Of a DNA stretch of 64,000 bases, positions 62,479-64,000 are shown piece after piece. The DNA is taken from assembly GCA_003054695.1 (NCBI GenBank), contig QAZA01000056.1:186001-250000 (forward strand), read 5' to 3'. Within the stretch, counting starts at the first letter, position 1. Every line of letters begins with the position of its first letter. A program made the translations under genes and the position numbers. The notes beneath the pieces are model-generated. The model was not told where the DNA came from and made no database searches. It saw nothing but the letters and a program-made list of their open reading frames with translations. The stretch is from Verrucomicrobia bacterium LW23. Lineage in GTDB: Bacteria; Verrucomicrobiota; Verrucomicrobiia; Methylacidiphilales; UBA1321.

Positions 62479-64000
62479 ATGAAGATGAATGCATTCATGA
62501 CTCGCGGCACGTGTACAACAGTCACAGCCGCAATGATGTTAATGTATGTAGGCGGGCCGGATTTGCGTGCAAACGAAACGCAGACAAGCGCCTATCGCAA
62601 TAGTATTGAGCAGGAGGACATTAAACGCGATACGGAGCGGGCCCGCGCGGAGCTTTTGCTGTTGATTGAAGATTTTCAGCAAAACCAGCTCTCTACCGGC
62701 GAGCTTAGCGAGACCAAGCAGGCGCTCGATAAGCTGGCGTCCATCAGCGACAAGGAGATGCAGCCGGTGATCGATCTGCTGCGCGAAGTGAGCTCGACGA
62801 GCGATCCCAGGGAGATCGAGAAGAAGCTGATTGCGGCGAGCGAGAGCCAGAAGAACATACATATTTTGCTCAGAAAGCTGGCGGACAATCTGATTATTCA
62901 CCGCAACCAGGCCTCCATGCAGCAGCGGCTGGAGCAGCTGATTTTGCGCCAGCTTACCAACAACCGCCAGACGAAGGAATTTACTGCCGGCGGCAAGGCG
63001 GAAAAAGCGGAGAAGTTACGGCCCGAACAGGCGACAATTTATCAGCATTGCAAATCGGAGCAAATAGCTCTGAAATCGGAAGTTGAACTTGCGGTGGAGG
63101 CGATTCGGCAGATTGTGAACGGCATGCCGGAAGCCGGGCGGCCGGGCTACGCGGAGGTGTTGAAGACGGCAGAGTCGATCAACGTGATTTCCACGGCGGA
63201 TCGCGCGGCGATGGAACTGATGCAAAGCCGCTGGCTGGAGGCGCTTGCTGCGCAGCAGGCGGTTCGCGACGGCCTGCAAAAAATGCTCATGGATCTGCGC
63301 AGCAAGCAGACACCCGCGGAGCGTGTTGCCGCCGCCAAATCGAAGCTGGAGGCGATGATTGAGGAGCAGAAGCGCGCTGCCGATCAGCCCAAGGATGGCT
63401 CGCCTGCCTCTCAGAAGGACCAGCGCGAGACGCAGAAGGAGCTGGCGGACAAGACGGCGGCGCTTCAGAAAGAGGTCGAGGCCGTCAACGCGAAATCCGC
63501 CCAGGAGCTGGCCAAGGCGAAGGATGCGATGGACAAGGCCGACGCGGCGATCGAGAAATCGAAGGGCACCAAGAGCGAAGAAGCGAAGCAGGCCGAGGCC
63601 GCGCAGAAGGATGCGATTACCAAGATGGAGCAGGCGAAGGCCTCGCTGGAGAAGCAGTTGGGCGACCTGGCGAAGGCGGAGCAGAATAAGCAAACGCCTA
63701 CAGCGCAGCAACATATGGAGAATTTGCAAAACCTGAAGAATCAGGTGGATGCCGCCGCTCAGCAACAGCAACAACAGCAGGCGCAGCAGCAGCAGGGCCA
63801 GAAGCCGGATCCGCAGGCGCAGCAGAAGGCGGCGGATCAGGCGGCGCAATTGCAACAGCAGGCACTTCAGACGAGTAACGAGGCGGCGAAGAGCCTCGGC
63901 GAGGCCTCGACCGCCATGCAGCAACCCGGCCAGGAGCAGAAGGCTCAGCAGGCGTTGCAGGACGCAAGCAAGCAGTTGGAGAAGCAGCTGGAGGCCGCGA
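62479..64000 (+). CDS. Large secreted coiled-coil protein (3' end outside the window)
   Basis: At least 507 residues, open at the window edge. The ATG at 62479 begins a signal-peptide-like region (TCTTVTAAMMLMYVGGPDLRA); other in-frame ATGs lie at 62485 and 62497. The mature part is almost all helical and charged (DIKRDTERARAELLLLIEDF, AAKSKLEAMIEEQKRAADQ), and toward the end becomes Gln-rich with a poly-Gln run coded near 63756-63795. It lies 32 bases after the DUF4175-like gene and extends its C-terminal coiled coil, so I infer a periplasmic partner in the same complex. It is incomplete here. Confidence 0.8.
   Translation, partial: MKMNAFMTRGTCTTVTAAMMLMYVGGPDLRANETQTSAYRNSIEQEDIKRDTERARAELLLLIEDFQQNQLSTGELSETKQALDKLASISDKEMQPVIDLLREVSSTSDPREIEKKLIAASESQKNIHILLRKLADNLIIHRNQASMQQRLEQLILRQLTNNRQTKEFTAGGKAEKAEKLRPEQATIYQHCKSEQIALKSEVELAVEAIRQIVNGMPEAGRPGYAEVLKTAESINVISTADRAAMELMQSRWLEALAAQQAVRDGLQKMLMDLRSKQTPAERVAAAKSKLEAMIEEQKRAADQPKDGSPASQKDQRETQKELADKTAALQKEVEAVNAKSAQELAKAKDAMDKADAAIEKSKGTKSEEAKQAEAAQKDAITKMEQAKASLEKQLGDLAKAEQNKQTPTAQQHMENLQNLKNQVDAAAQQQQQQQAQQQQGQKPDPQAQQKAADQAAQLQQQALQTSNEAAKSLGEASTAMQQPGQEQKAQQALQDASKQLEKQLEAA

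Noticed and set aside
1-64000. CRISPR arrays, tRNA/rRNA genes, transposases and prophage genes
   Set aside because: None seen on reading both strands; there are no regular spaced repeats, tRNA folds or integrase-type motifs.

Overview
The window is a chromosomal segment of a GC-rich bacterium, most likely a member of Verrucomicrobiota. The strongest pointers are two proteins of the Verru_Chthon cassette type (A at 32411-36388, B at 52805-53341), a family pair I know only from Verrucomicrobium/Chthoniobacter-type genomes. The large MoxR/DUF58/VWA operon is typical of PVC bacteria. Housekeeping genes are dense and intact. I see no rRNA, tRNA, CRISPR array, transposase, integrase or phage gene.

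Layout. 1-6565 (minus strand): the start of a DEAD-box RNA helicase, rho, ribF, truB, an nrnA-like DHH phosphoesterase and a tail-anchored DUF4388-FHA protein. 6677-10900 (plus): a polarity-type module made of a 1035-residue scaffold (proline-rich region, long Ala/Glu coiled coil, helix-hairpin-helix, roadblock domain), an MglA-like GTPase and a free roadblock protein, closed by a clear terminator. 11118-14503 (minus): a MoxR ATPase, small membrane or secreted proteins, a stand-alone CoaC-type flavoprotein and a NIL-domain protein. 14745-18282 (plus): hisF, an STT3-like membrane glycosyltransferase and a secreted protein. 18346-20889 (minus): a secreted propeller-like protein with a Pro/Ala-rich linker. 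21308-25996 (plus): a degenerate metallo-beta-lactamase-fold protein and a fused HyuA-HyuB/5-oxoprolinase-type enzyme.

26008-32092: a secreted protein, a pseudopilin with its own promoter and terminator, queA, a CAX-type cation antiporter lacking the usual second acidic residue, a small membrane protein, proC and a secreted protein. 32411-38394 (plus): Verru_Chthon cassette protein A, nusB and ftsY. 38571-41109: a secreted esterase-like hydrolase, a 52-bp-arm inverted repeat, queH and a small membrane protein with a paralogue at 51444. 41348-47002 (plus): an RND pump, an EPSP-synthase-like protein with many replaced active-site residues, and a secreted SGNH hydrolase. 47030-52585: an HtrA-type protease, a DUF2851 protein, a CHASE2 protein, the membrane paralogue and a GNAT acetyltransferase. 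52805-64000 (plus): Verru_Chthon B, then a MoxR-DUF58-VWA-VWA-DUF4175-like-coiled-coil operon that runs off the window.

How the genes work together. Several sets serve core functions: Rho and NusB in transcription termination and antitermination, TruB with QueA and QueH in tRNA modification (the last two in queuosine synthesis), RibF and CoaC in cofactor synthesis, and FtsY in membrane targeting. Three sets are more specialised: the GTPase/roadblock/FHA module, the pseudopilin-like cassette proteins and the MoxR/VWA operon. The best candidates for undescribed biology are the GTPase/scaffold module at 5537-10900 and the EPSP-synthase-like paralogue at 44620-46203. Functions are assigned from motifs read by eye; no database search was run.
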